Positions 1 to 8,227 of a stretch of DNA of 64,000 nt are shown piece after piece. The notes beneath the pieces are model-generated. The model was not told the DNA's origin, searched no databases, and worked only from the letters and a program-made list of their open reading frames with translations. Within the stretch, counting starts at the first letter, position 1. Every line of letters starts with the position of its first letter. The DNA comes from Actinomycetota bacterium. GTDB taxonomy: Bacteria > Actinomycetota > Acidimicrobiia > Acidimicrobiales > Iamiaceae. Both the position numbers and the translations under genes were made by a program. Location: NCBI GenBank assembly GCA_016185275.1, contig JACPNX010000018.1, forward strand, positions 62,001 through 126,000, given 5' to 3'.

Positions 1-1520
1 GCGACTGCGGCGTGCCCTTCGACGACCTGATGGCGCTCGGCCACCGCCCGGGCGACACCGCCGACACCCCGTTCAACATGGCGGTCATGGGTCTGCGCCT
101 GGCGGGCCGGTCCAACGCCGTGTCGAAGCTCCACGGGGCGGTGAGCCGGCGCATGTTCGACGACCTCTGGAGCGGCATCCCGATCGACGAAGTGCCGATC
201 ACCTCCGTCACCAACGGCGTCCACGCACCGACGTGGGTGTCGGCCGAGATGAGCGACCTGCTCTCCAGCCGGGTGCTGCCCGACTGGCCCGAAGCCGGCC
301 ACGACCGCTGGGCCCGGGTCGACGACATCGGTGACGACGAGCTGTGGCGGGTGCTCGACGAGGGCCGCGCCCGGCTCGTGGCCTTCGTCCGCGAGCGGCT
401 GCGCGAGTCGATGCTGGCGCGGGGCGTGTCGGTGTCCGACGCGGTCTGGGCCGACGAGGTGCTGGACCCGCGGGCGCTGACGATCTGCTTCGCCCGGCGC
501 TTCGCCACCTACAAGCGGGCCAACCTGCTGCTGTCCCAACCGGAGCGGCTACGCAAGTTGCTGACCAGCAGCCGCCGACCGGTCCAGTTCGTGTTCGCCG
601 GCAAGGCGCACCCCGCGGACGAGGCGGGCAAGGAGCTGATCCGCCAGGTCGTCGCCTTCTCGCGCGACCCGGAGGTGCGGCGGCGGTTCGTCTTCGTCGA
701 GGACTACGACATCGCCGTCGCTCGCGCGCTGTACTCGGGGGCCGACGTCTGGCTGAACACGCCCCGCCGGCCGCTCGAGGCCTGCGGCACCTCGGGCATG
801 AAGGCGGCGCTGAACGGCGCGCTCAACTGCTCGATCCTCGACGGCTGGTGGGACGAGCTGTTCGACGGCGGCAACGGCTGGGCCATCTCGTCGGCCGAGC
901 GCGTCGACGAGGAGTCCCGCCGCGACGAGATCGAGGCCAACTCGCTGTTCGAGCTCCTCGAGCACCAGATCGTCCCGCTGTTCTTCGACCGGTACGGCGG
1001 CGGGGTGCCGCGGCGCTGGACGGCGCGCGTGCGGCACTCGCTGCGGACGATCGGTCCTGAGGTCCTCGCCACCCGCATGGTGCGCGACTACACGGTCCAG
1101 CTCTACGAGCCGACCGCGGCCGAAGGTGCCCGCCTGGCCAACGACGGCTGGGGCCCGGCCCGGCAGCTGGCCGAGTGGAAGGCCCGGGTGCGGGGGGCGT
1201 GGAGCGGGGTCCAGGTGGGTGCGGTCACCACCGATGCCGGGGAGGTGCCGCTCGGCGCAGCTCGCACGGTCTCGGCCGAGGTGCACCTCGGCGACCTCGC
1301 ACCCGCAGACGTGGAGGTGCAGCTGCTCCACGGCCCGGTGGGCGCCGAGGGTGAGCTCGACGGGTTCACGGTGGCGACGATGGAGGCCGGCCCGGACGGC
1401 CGCTGGCAGGGTTCGTTCCGTTGCGACCGGCCGGGCCGCTACGGGTTCACCGTCCGCGTCGTCCCGCACCACCCCGACCTCGTCCGCCCGCTCGAGCTCG
1501 GCCTGGTCCGCACCGCCTGA
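1..1520 (+). CDS. glgP: alpha-glucan (glycogen) phosphorylase, 3' part
   Basis: This is the C-terminal part of a GT35 alpha-glucan phosphorylase, which releases glucose-1-phosphate from alpha-1,4-glucans with pyridoxal phosphate. The reading frame is already open at the window edge, so the start lies upstream. The PLP-binding segment GTSGMKAALNG is visible, with the Schiff-base lysine at nt 801-803, followed by LNCSILDGWWDE, typical of the actinobacterial short-type enzymes. A beta-rich tail of about 100 residues follows the catalytic core. The gene runs towards the enoyl-CoA hydratase, with a palindrome between the two stops. The family call is firm; whether glycogen or maltodextrin is preferred cannot be seen. 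Confidence 0.9.
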   Translation, partial: DCGVPFDDLMALGHRPGDTADTPFNMAVMGLRLAGRSNAVSKLHGAVSRRMFDDLWSGIPIDEVPITSVTNGVHAPTWVSAEMSDLLSSRVLPDWPEAGHDRWARVDDIGDDELWRVLDEGRARLVAFVRERLRESMLARGVSVSDAVWADEVLDPRALTICFARRFATYKRANLLLSQPERLRKLLTSSRRPVQFVFAGKAHPADEAGKELIRQVVAFSRDPEVRRRFVFVEDYDIAVARALYSGADVWLNTPRRPLEACGTSGMKAALNGALNCSILDGWWDELFDGGNGWAISSAERVDEESRRDEIEANSLFELLEHQIVPLFFDRYGGGVPRRWTARVRHSLRTIGPEVLATRMVRDYTVQLYEPTAAEGARLANDGWGPARQLAEWKARVRGAWSGVQVGAVTTDAGEVPLGAARTVSAEVHLGDLAPADVEVQLLHGPVGAEGELDGFTVATMEAGPDGRWQGSFRCDRPGRYGFTVRVVPHHPDLVRPLELGLVRTA

Positions 1521-1559
1521 CCCGCCCGCCCGCCCACCCACCCACCCACCGCAGCCCGC

Positions 1560-1606
1560 TTCTTTGGTTCTTTGGCAACGCATGGCGAGGCCAAAGAACC
1601 AAAGAA
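1560..1606. repeat. dispersed palindrome, copy 1 (likely bidirectional terminator)
   Basis: Perfect 17-bp inverted repeat: arm TTCTTTGGTTCTTTGGC at 1560-1576, complement at 1590-1606, 13-nt loop. C-rich sequence before it and G-rich sequence after it could lengthen the stem. It lies between two convergent genes, where a hairpin would end transcription from both sides, although no T-run follows. Related copies occur at 21799-21843 and 37614-37664. Confidence 0.8.
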
Positions 1607-1629
1607 CGCGAGGCGGGTGGGCGGGAGGG

Positions 1630-2427
1630 CTACCTGCCGGTGAACCGGGCCTGTCCCGGGCCGGAGGCGCGGAACGACTCGATGCCGATGCGAGCGTCGT
1701 CGGTGCCGAACACCTGCACGAAGAGCTGCTGCTCGAGGTCGAGCCCCCCGTTGAGCGTGATGTCGAGGCCGCGGTCGATGGCCCGCTTGGCCAGGCCCTG
1801 GGCGACGACGGCACCGGCCGCGATGGTGGCTGCTCGGGCCGTGGCCCGCTGCAGCAGCTCGTCGTGGGCCACCACCTCGTCGACGAGCCCCATGGCCAGT
1901 GCCTCGTCGGCACCGACCTGGCGCCCGGTGAAGATCAGGTCCTTGGCCCGGGCCGGCCCGACGAGGCGGGACAGGCGCTGCGTGCCGCCACCGCCCGGGA
2001 TGATCCCGAGCAGGATCTCCGGTTGGCCGAGTCGCGCCCGCTCGGACGCGATGCGCAGGTCGCAGGCGAGGGCCAGCTCGCAGCCGCCGCCGAGCGCGAA
2101 GCCGGAGATCGCCGCGATCGTGCAGCGGGGGATGTCGGCCACGGCGCCCAGGGCGCGCAGGAACAGATCGCCGATGACTCGGGCTTCGTCGGGGCCCGCG
2201 AACTCTGCGATGTCGGCGCCCGCGGCGAAGATCTTCGGTCCTCCGGTGACCACCACCGCGCCCGGGGGGTCGTCGGTCAGCGCCTCGGCGACGCCGAGCA
2301 GCTGGCGCAGCAGCTCGGTGGACAGCGCGTTCATCTTCGGGTGGTCGAGGGTGACGACGGCAACGCCGTCGGCTCGCCGTTCCACGGAGACGAGTGGCGC
2401 AGAGGGGGGCGCGGGCGGCTGGGGCAT
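1630..2427 (-). CDS. enoyl-CoA hydratase/isomerase family protein
   Basis: Crotonase-fold protein of about 265 residues that probably hydrates or isomerises enoyl-CoA thioesters. It shows the family pattern: DHPKMNALSTEL near the N-terminus, an oxyanion-hole region AAGADIAEFAG, and SGFALGGGCELALACDLRIAS followed by GQPEILLGIIPGGGGTQRL, which holds the positions of the two catalytic glutamates. The ATG at 2427 was chosen over a longer frame because the latter would overlap the divergent gene and because a TACGTT box lies exactly six bases upstream. The substrate is unknown. Beta-oxidation or branched-chain acyl-CoA breakdown is the inference. Confidence 0.88.
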   Translation of the reverse strand: MPQPPAPPSAPLVSVERRADGVAVVTLDHPKMNALSTELLRQLLGVAEALTDDPPGAVVVTGGPKIFAAGADIAEFAGPDEARVIGDLFLRALGAVADIPRCTIAAISGFALGGGCELALACDLRIASERARLGQPEILLGIIPGGGGTQRLSRLVGPARAKDLIFTGRQVGADEALAMGLVDEVVAHDELLQRATARAATIAAGAVVAQGLAKRAIDRGLDITLNGGLDLEQQLFVQVFGTDDARIGIESFRASGPGQARFTGR

Positions 2428-2433
2428 CCGGCG

Positions 2434-2443
2434 AACGTAACCT
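2434..2443. promoter_or_regulatory. overlapping divergent -10 boxes
   Basis: On the minus strand TACGTT (2434-2439) lies 6 nt before the enoyl-CoA hydratase ATG. On the plus strand TAACCT (2438-2443) lies 9 nt before the DUF4184 ATG. The two boxes share two bases, so the genes probably have mutually exclusive, leaderless or near-leaderless transcription. Confidence 0.45.
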
Positions 2444-2452
2444 CGGCCGCCG

Positions 2453-3220
2453 ATGCCGTTCACGTTCCTCGCCCACCAGGCGCCGGTCATACCGCTCAAG
2501 CTGAGGTGGCCGAGCCGCTTCGACGGCGTCGCTCTCGCGGTCGGGACGATGGCTCCGGACTTCGCCTATCCCCTCGACCGCACGCCGCTCGCCGTCGAAG
2601 CGCACGCGCTGCCCGGCCTCTTCACGTTCGGCCTCCCTGTCACGCTGGCCGTCGCCTTCGTCGTGCGACGCGTGGCCGCTCCCCGCCTGCCGCGCCTGTT
2701 GCCGCCGGGTCCACCGCTGCACCTCGAGGACTACGAGATCCTGGGCCGGCACCGGCACCGGTGGTGGGTCGTGGCCGGGAGCAGCGTCACGGGACTGCTG
2801 TCGCACGTCTTCGTGGACGCCTTCACGCACCGGCGCGGCATCTTCGTGAGGCTGATCCCGGCGCTGCGGCGGGTGTGGCTCGAGGTGGATGGGCGCAAGG
2901 TTCCGGGCTTCGAGGTCCTCCAGTACGGCGGGCACGTCTGGTTGAGCGTGGCCGCTGCGGGGATGCTCCTGTGGATCGGGCGTCGGCGCTGGCTGCTCGA
3001 CGAGACCGCTCGCCGGCGCACCGCCTGGCAGCCATCCGAGGTGGGTGCGGCGGCCAGGGTCCGCTTCGCCGTGGGGTCGGCCTTCGGGGCCGCGGTGGCG
3101 GCGGTGCTCGTCGTGCGGGCCCCGCTCGGGTTCAGCGCCTCGATCGTCGCCGCGGCGGCCGCGATGGCGGCCGGGTTGCTGGCCGGCGCCGTTGCCGCCC
3201 TGCCGCGCCGCCCGGCCTGA
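2453..3220 (+). CDS. DUF4184 family membrane protein
   Basis: 255-residue integral membrane protein. The N-terminus MPFTFLAHQAPVIPLK and the motif VGTMAPDFAYPL are typical of DUF4184, a family of unknown function related to membrane-bound metal-dependent hydrolase-like proteins. His/Asp residues in AHQAP, MAPDF and SHVFVDAFTHR could bind metal. Several hydrophobic segments are visible around residues 65-80, 100-120, 160-178 and 200-245. It is divergent from the enoyl-CoA hydratase and ends just before the MeaB-like gene on the other strand. No substrate or pathway can be assigned. Confidence 0.75.
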   Translation: MPFTFLAHQAPVIPLKLRWPSRFDGVALAVGTMAPDFAYPLDRTPLAVEAHALPGLFTFGLPVTLAVAFVVRRVAAPRLPRLLPPGPPLHLEDYEILGRHRHRWWVVAGSSVTGLLSHVFVDAFTHRRGIFVRLIPALRRVWLEVDGRKVPGFEVLQYGGHVWLSVAAAGMLLWIGRRRWLLDETARRRTAWQPSEVGAAARVRFAVGSAFGAAVAAVLVVRAPLGFSASIVAAAAAMAAGLLAGAVAALPRRPA

Positions 3221-3244
3221 TCAGCCCGTAGACCGGAGGGCGTC

Positions 3245-3330
3245 GCTCAGGCGTCGACGCCGGTCAGGAGCCGATCGGCGGCCCCAGGCCTGCTCAGGCG
3301 TCGACGCCGGTCAGGAGCCGATCGGCGGCC
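3245..3330. repeat. 39-bp direct duplication at the 3' end of the meaB-like gene
   Basis: The same 39 bases occur at 3245-3283 and 3292-3330, separated by 8 bp. The inner copy encodes the C-terminal ADRLLTGVDA and stop of the GTPase. The outer copy is a spare tail with its own stop. It looks like a recent tandem duplication. Confidence 0.85.
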
Positions 3331-4277
3331 GTCCACGGATCGAGCCGGCGATCGACCACGGCCGCCTCGACCTCCGCCCGCTCGCGGTCGTCGACCAGGG
3401 CGTCGGCGCGGGCCCGCAGCCGGGCCGCGACCACGGCGCGCAGCTCGTCGCGGAGCCGTTCGGCCCGCTTGGCGGCCAGCCGGCCGCCGGTCTCGAGGAA
3501 CGCCCGGTGCCGCTCGACGGCGGCCAGCAGCTCCTTCACGCCCTCGCCCGTGGTCGCCACCGTGCACACGATGGGAGGACGCCAGTCGCCGAGCTCGGTC
3601 AGGTCCAGCATCTGCTCGAGGTCGCGAACGGTCTCCTTGGCGCCGTCGCGATCGGCCTTGTTGACCACGAACAGGTCGGCGATCTCCATGAGCCCCGCCT
3701 TGTTCGCCTGCACCGCGTCGCCCCAACCGGGATTGACCACGACCACGGTCGTGTCGGCGGCACCTACGATCTCGACCTCGACCTGGCCCACGCCGACCGT
3801 CTCGACGACGACCCAGTCGACGCCCACGGCGTCGAGGACCCGCACCGCTTCCGGGGTGGCGAGAGCGAGGCCGCCGAGGTGGCCGCGCGTGGCCATGGAG
3901 CGGATGAAGACTCCGGGGTCGAGGACGTGGTCACCCATGCGGACCCGGTCGCCGAGGATCGCGCCCCCGGAGAACGGCGAGGACGGATCGACGGCGAGCA
4001 CGGCGACCTGCCGGCCGGTGCGGCGGAGCTCGACGATCAGGGCGTTCGTGAGCGTGGACTTCCCCGCGCCGGGCGCTCCCGTCATACCGAGCGTGTACGT
4101 CCGCCCGCCGAGGGGATGGCACCGGCGGCCCACCTCGTGCGCCCTGGCTCCGCCCCGCTCCACGATGGACAGCAGGCGGGCCAGCGCGGCGCGGTCGCCG
4201 TCGCGGGCACGGGCGAGCAGCGCCTGCGCGTCGCGGGGCAGGCGGGCGGGGTCGGCTCCGCCGTCTCCAGCGCTCAC
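3294..4277 (-). CDS. meaB: MeaB/ArgK-type GTPase, mutase chaperone
   Basis: G3E-family GTPase of about 327 residues. MeaB proteins protect and reload B12-dependent acyl-CoA mutases. Visible features are the Walker A GAPGAGKST (about residues 65-73), AVLAVDPSSPFSGGAILGDRVRM, the VVVETVGVGQVEVEI switch region and the NKAD base-recognition motif. GTG 4277 starts two bases after the stop of the NifU-domain gene and gives the usual family length. A longer frame would only read through that gene out of frame. The likely client is the mutase large subunit at 12.0-13.6 kb, which is not adjacent. The 3' end is duplicated next to the stop. Confidence 0.88.
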   Translation of the reverse strand: MSAGDGGADPARLPRDAQALLARARDGDRAALARLLSIVERGGARAHEVGRRCHPLGGRTYTLGMTGAPGAGKSTLTNALIVELRRTGRQVAVLAVDPSSPFSGGAILGDRVRMGDHVLDPGVFIRSMATRGHLGGLALATPEAVRVLDAVGVDWVVVETVGVGQVEVEIVGAADTTVVVVNPGWGDAVQANKAGLMEIADLFVVNKADRDGAKETVRDLEQMLDLTELGDWRPPIVCTVATTGEGVKELLAAVERHRAFLETGGRLAAKRAERLRDELRAVVAARLRARADALVDDRERAEVEAAVVDRRLDPWTAADRLLTGVDA

Positions 4278-4279
4278 CG

Positions 4280-4537
4280 CTAGAGCGAGACGATGCTCTC
4301 GGACACCTGGTCGCCCACCGATTCGACCGAGGTCACGCCGGGCACCCGGTCCTTGAGGATCCGCTCGACGCCGGCCTTCAAGGTGACGGTCGAAGCGGGG
4401 CAGCTCACGCACGCGCCGACGAGCTCGACGGTGACCACGCCGGTGGCCACGTCCACCCCGCGCAGGAAGATGTCGCCCCCATCGGCCTGGATCGCGGGCC
4501 GGATCGCCTGGATGGTCTTGTTGACCTGCTCTTCCAC
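4280..4537 (-). CDS. NifU C-terminal-domain (Nfu-type) iron-sulfur scaffold
   Basis: Protein of about 85 residues consisting only of the NifU C-terminal domain. The signature GACVSCPASTVTLKAGVERIL contains the CxxC pair that binds or transfers a 4Fe-4S cluster in Nfu proteins. The start used is GTG 4537, preceded closely by a GAGGAG-like ribosome site. A TTG 24 codons upstream is less likely because the extra residues look unlike the domain. The stop is two bases from the start of the MeaB-like gene, so the two are probably co-transcribed. Confidence 0.85.
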   Translation of the reverse strand: MEEQVNKTIQAIRPAIQADGGDIFLRGVDVATGVVTVELVGACVSCPASTVTLKAGVERILKDRVPGVTSVESVGDQVSESIVSL

Positions 4538-4663
4538 GCTGCTCCTCGAACCGGGACTCGCCCATTCTCCCACGGGGCCCCCGGGGCAGGGGAAACCCAG
4601 GGAGGCCAACGGCGCCGGCGGGCCCGCTGTTCCCGCTTCGACCGTGGACCGGGCCCGCCCGCC

Positions 4664-5218
4664 CTACCCGCCGGCGCGGACGGTGGCGGCCGTGACCCGC
4701 TTACGGCCCCGCAGGACCAGGGTCAGTGCCACCACGAGCAGGATGAGCACGGCGACGGCGAACACGACCGTGCCGCCGGCACCCGAGTTCTTCCCCTTGC
4801 GGGCGGGCGGCGCCTGGGTGGTCACCGTCGACGTTTCCGCGCCCGGCCCGGACGTCGAGCCGTTGCCCTGGTTGTCGCGCGGTGCGCTGGTGGACACCCT
4901 GGAACCGGCCGTGGACAGCGGCGCCGTCGTGGTGCCCTGCCGGGGCAGCGCCCTGGCCGCCACCGGTTCCGCCATCGGCTCCGGCACGGCGGCCGCTACC
5001 GATGCCACCGCCGCGGCTGCCCGGCCGGTGCGGGCGCCCGCCGCGGTGGGCAGCGCCAGCCCGGCCACGACGGCGAGGAGCGCCGCCGCGGCACCCATCC
5101 CCGCGGGGCCGCGGGCACCTCGGCGCGCGGGGCGGCGGTCGATCGGGAACGCGGGGGTGCCGGCGGGCATGGGGTTCGACCTCATCGACGGCGGGCGGGC
5201 GCTCCCACTCTGACCCAC
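4664..5218 (-). CDS. hypothetical secreted/membrane protein with C-terminal anchor
   Basis: Up to 184 residues, family not recognised. A hydrophobic Ala/Leu stretch near residues 40-60 resembles a signal peptide. The middle is Ala/Pro/Thr/Ser-rich and probably disordered. A second membrane segment at about residues 150-170 (VVFAVAVLILLVVALTLVL) is followed by a basic RGRKR stop-transfer tail. It could therefore be an exported, membrane-tethered protein. The start is uncertain: an internal Met at residue 12 also fits. It lies between the NifU gene and murA on the same strand with no conserved partner. Confidence 0.5.
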   Translation of the reverse strand: MGQSGSARPPSMRSNPMPAGTPAFPIDRRPARRGARGPAGMGAAAALLAVVAGLALPTAAGARTGRAAAAVASVAAAVPEPMAEPVAARALPRQGTTTAPLSTAGSRVSTSAPRDNQGNGSTSGPGAETSTVTTQAPPARKGKNSGAGGTVVFAVAVLILLVVALTLVLRGRKRVTAATVRAGG

Positions 5219-5242
5219 CGGCCGCGGCGGACACCAGATCGG

Positions 5243-6490
5243 TCAGCGCGTGACGTCCGCTCCCAGGCCACGCAGCTTGTCGTCGAACCGTTCGTAGCCC
5301 CGATCGACGTGGTGGGCGTCGAGCACGACCGTCTCGCCGTCGGCCACCAGGCCGGCCACGACCAGCGCCGCACCGGCCCGGATGTCAGGCGCGCGCACCG
5401 GCGCGCCGGACAGCCGGGCGACGCCGCGCACGATGGCGTGGTGGTCCTCGACGCGGATCTGGGCACCCATGCGGTTGAGCTCCTGCACGTAGCGGAACCG
5501 GCCGCTGAAGACGTTCTCGGTGACGATCCCGACCCCCTCGGCGACCGACAGCATGGTCAGCAGCAACGGCTTGTAGTCGGTGGCGATCCCCGGGTACGGC
5601 AGCGTGGCGATGTCGGTGGCCCGCAGGCGGCCTCGGGCCATCGCCCACAGCCCGTCGGGGTGGGGCGATGTGCGCAGGCCCATGTCGCCGAGCTTCTGGA
5701 CGAGCATGTGCATGTGGTCGCCGCGCGCGCCCTGCACGACGATCTCGCCGCCGCACACGCCGAGGGCGGCGAGGAACGTCGCCGCTTCGATGCGGTCGGG
5801 CACGACCGTGTGCTCGACGGGCACCAGCTCCTCGACGCCCTCGACCACGATCGTCGACGAGCCGGCCCCGAACACCTTGGCGCCCATGCGGTTGAGGTAG
5901 GCGGCGAGGTCGGCGATCTCGGGCTCGCGCGCGGCGTTCTCGATGACCGTCTCACCCTTGGCCAGCACGGCCGCCATGAGCACGTTCTCGGTGGCGCCGA
6001 CGCTCGGGAACTCGAGGAGGATGCGGGCGCCGACGAGGCCGTCGGTGCGCCCCTCCACGAAGCCGTGGGCCGTCGTGAAGCTGGCACCCAGCGCCTCCAG
6101 CGACGCGAGGTGCATGTCGATCGGCCGGTGCCCGAAGTCGTCGCCGCCGGGCAGCGCGACCCGGGCCTCGCCGTGGCGGGCCAGCAGCGGGCCGAGCACG
6201 ACGATCGACGCCCGCATCTTCTCGACCAGCTCCCACGGCGCCTCGGTGCCCACCTCGTCCGGCCGGTCGATGCTGAGCGCTCCGGTGAGGTGGCGCTCCA
6301 CCGCCAGGCCCATGGAGCGCAGAAGGTCGGCCATGAGGTCGACGTCGGCGATGCGCGGCACGTTGTGCAGCACGTGGGTGCCTTCGGCCAGCAAGCTCGC
6401 CGCCATCAGCTTCAGGGCCGAGTTCTTGGCGCCGGCGACCGCCACGGTGCCCTCGAGCGGACCGCTCGGGTGCACGACGAAGCGGTCCAT
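5243..6490 (-). CDS. murA: UDP-N-acetylglucosamine 1-carboxyvinyltransferase
   Basis: MurA of 415 residues, normal length. It transfers enolpyruvate from PEP to UDP-GlcNAc, the first committed step of peptidoglycan synthesis. The N-terminus carries GAKNSALKLMAAS, with the conserved Lys-Asn pair. The active-site loop reads LPGGDDFGHRPIDMH: Asp117 stands where E. coli MurA has Cys115, the fosfomycin target. The same Cys-to-Asp change in mycobacterial MurA makes the enzyme fosfomycin-insensitive. ATG 6490 gives the family N-terminus, and a TACGAT box lies ten bases upstream. The frame continues upstream but without family similarity. Confidence 0.95.
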   Translation of the reverse strand: MDRFVVHPSGPLEGTVAVAGAKNSALKLMAASLLAEGTHVLHNVPRIADVDLMADLLRSMGLAVERHLTGALSIDRPDEVGTEAPWELVEKMRASIVVLGPLLARHGEARVALPGGDDFGHRPIDMHLASLEALGASFTTAHGFVEGRTDGLVGARILLEFPSVGATENVLMAAVLAKGETVIENAAREPEIADLAAYLNRMGAKVFGAGSSTIVVEGVEELVPVEHTVVPDRIEAATFLAALGVCGGEIVVQGARGDHMHMLVQKLGDMGLRTSPHPDGLWAMARGRLRATDIATLPYPGIATDYKPLLLTMLSVAEGVGIVTENVFSGRFRYVQELNRMGAQIRVEDHHAIVRGVARLSGAPVRAPDIRAGAALVVAGLVADGETVVLDAHHVDRGYERFDDKLRGLGADVTR

Positions 6491-6500
6491 GGGACCGAGG

Positions 6501-6506
6501 ATCGTA
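6501..6506 (-). promoter_or_regulatory. -10 box of murA
   Basis: TACGAT on the minus strand, ten bases before the murA ATG. It fits TANNNT and implies a very short or absent leader. Confidence 0.35.
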
Positions 6507-6662
6507 GCGGCGCCCGCCCGGCCGTGACGGTCCGGGGGCACCGGGGCGGCGGGACTCGCGACGCCGCGTCGCCGGGACGGGCGGTCCCCCGAGCCGCCGT
6601 GCGCCGCTGCCGCCGGCCGGCTGACCTTGGGCGGCGGGCGCGGCCGCGCTAGCAAGTCCGGC

Positions 6663-8195
6663 GTGCCGACCGTCGTGCGCACCGATGAGGTCGACGCCGA
6701 GCAGCTCGCAGCCCGCCGCCGGGCGCGCGCCGATGTGGTCGTCGAGCGCGCCGACGGCGACGACCGGTACGTCGCCGACCGCGGCCCGTTCCGGTCGTAC
6801 GAGCGCCGGCTCGACTGCGAGCCGCTGGGTGAGGGCCGGTTCCGGCTCACCGAGACGACGTCGTTCCGCCTCGCCATCCCGCTGTGGGGCCCCCTGTTCG
6901 TGCTGCCGATCCGGCGGGAGATGCGCCGGGTCGAGGGGCGGGACGCCCCGCGCCAACCGTGGTGGGCGCCGCCCGACGCCTTCGACGCCCGGTCGGCCGA
7001 GATCCTCGGGCTGCTCAGCATCATCTCGATCGTCGTCGGCTACCTCGGGACGCTGCTCACCCAGACGCTCACCTTCGCCGCCGACGAGTTCAGGGCCTCG
7101 ACGACCGCGCAGTCCACGACGCTCGCCGCGGTTCGGGTCGGCGTGCTCCTCGCGCTCGTGCTCGTGGCCCGCGCCGACCGGCTGGGCCGGCGCCGCCTCC
7201 TCATCGGGGCCGCCGTGGGCGCGTGCGCCACGGCCGTGCTCGGGGCGGTCGCGCCGAGCCTGGTGGTGCTGGGAGCCACCCAGGCGGTCTCGCGCGGCCT
7301 GGCCACGACGGGGGTGGTGCTCATCACGATCGTCGCCGCCGAGGAGATGCCGGCCGGGTCGCGGGCCTACGCAGTGAGCGTGATGACGATGGCCGCCGCG
7401 CTGGGCGGCGGCATGGCCCTGTGGGCGCTGCCGCTCGCGGACCTCGGCACCCAGGGCTGGCGGCTGGTGTACCTGATCCCGGTGCTCGGCATCCCGGTGG
7501 TGCTCCGAGCGGGCCGCGCGCTGCCCGAGTCGAAGCGCTTCGTGGGGCCGCATGCCGAGCGGGCGACGCTCAAGGGCCACATGGGCCGGCTCGGCGCGCT
7601 GTGCGCCACGTTCCTGCTGATCTCGGCCTTCGCGGCACCGGCCTCGCAGCTGCTGAACGAGTTCTTGAAGGACGAGCGGGGCTTCAGCGGCGGGCGCATC
7701 TCCCTGTTCATCGTCCTGACCACGACCCCGGCCGGGGTCGCCATCGTCGTCGGCGGGCGGGTGGCCGACGTGCGGGGCCGGCGCCGGTTGGTCGTCGGCT
7801 CGGTGGTGGTGGGCGCCGTGCTGACCACCCTGTCGTTCGCCAGCCGGGGGTGGCCGATGTGGGTGTGGAGCCTGGCGGGCACCATGGCCGGCGCGCTGTC
7901 GGTGCCCGCCCTCGGGATGTACGGGCCCGAGCTGTTCCCCACCGGCGCCCGCGGGCGGGCCAACGGCGTCATCCAGACGGTGTCGGTCGTGGGCTCGGCT
8001 CTCGGACTGCTCGTCGCCGGGATCGCGGCCGACCGCACGGGGTCGCTCGCGCGGGGGATGGCGATCCTGGTGGCCGGTCCCCTCATCGCCGCCGCGGTCG
8101 TCTGGCGGACCTATCCGGAGACGGCGCACCGCGAGCTGGAAGAGCTCAACCCCGAGGACGCCGCGGCGTCGGCCTTGCCGTCCGTGCTGCCGTGA
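6663..8195 (+). CDS. MFS transporter with soluble N-terminal extension
   Basis: About 510 residues. The first 120 or so residues are hydrophilic (PTVVRTDEVDAEQL through RFRLTETTSFRLAIPLWG) and look like a small cytoplasmic domain. Twelve hydrophobic segments follow, with MFS loop motifs such as ARADRLGRRRLLIG after TM2 and GRVADVRGRRRLVVG in the second half. The C-terminus resembles sugar/metabolite transporters (YPETAHRELEELNPED). GTG 6663 was chosen because a longer frame would add a GC-rich peptide without similarity. The substrate is unknown. The extension is unusual for MFS carriers. Confidence 0.8.
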   Translation: MPTVVRTDEVDAEQLAARRRARADVVVERADGDDRYVADRGPFRSYERRLDCEPLGEGRFRLTETTSFRLAIPLWGPLFVLPIRREMRRVEGRDAPRQPWWAPPDAFDARSAEILGLLSIISIVVGYLGTLLTQTLTFAADEFRASTTAQSTTLAAVRVGVLLALVLVARADRLGRRRLLIGAAVGACATAVLGAVAPSLVVLGATQAVSRGLATTGVVLITIVAAEEMPAGSRAYAVSVMTMAAALGGGMALWALPLADLGTQGWRLVYLIPVLGIPVVLRAGRALPESKRFVGPHAERATLKGHMGRLGALCATFLLISAFAAPASQLLNEFLKDERGFSGGRISLFIVLTTTPAGVAIVVGGRVADVRGRRRLVVGSVVVGAVLTTLSFASRGWPMWVWSLAGTMAGALSVPALGMYGPELFPTGARGRANGVIQTVSVVGSALGLLVAGIAADRTGSLARGMAILVAGPLIAAAVVWRTYPETAHRELEELNPEDAAASALPSVLP

Positions 8196-8215
8196 TGCTG
8201 AGGGCACCAGGGCGG

Positions 8216-8221
8216 TACCTT
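8216..8221 (+). promoter_or_regulatory. -10 box, leaderless type
   Basis: TACCTT ends six bases before the ATG of the L,D-transpeptidase gene, placing the transcription start at or next to the start codon. Confidence 0.4.
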
Positions 8222-8227
8222 CTGGCC

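Noticed and set aside
1126-3231. Very long open frames overlapping known genes in other frames, such as those covering 1.1-3.2, 2.0-4.6, 5.9-8.2 or 30.6-33.4 kb
   Set aside because: They are Arg/Pro/Ala-rich, lack family motifs and mirror well supported genes. High GC removes stop codons from the other frames.
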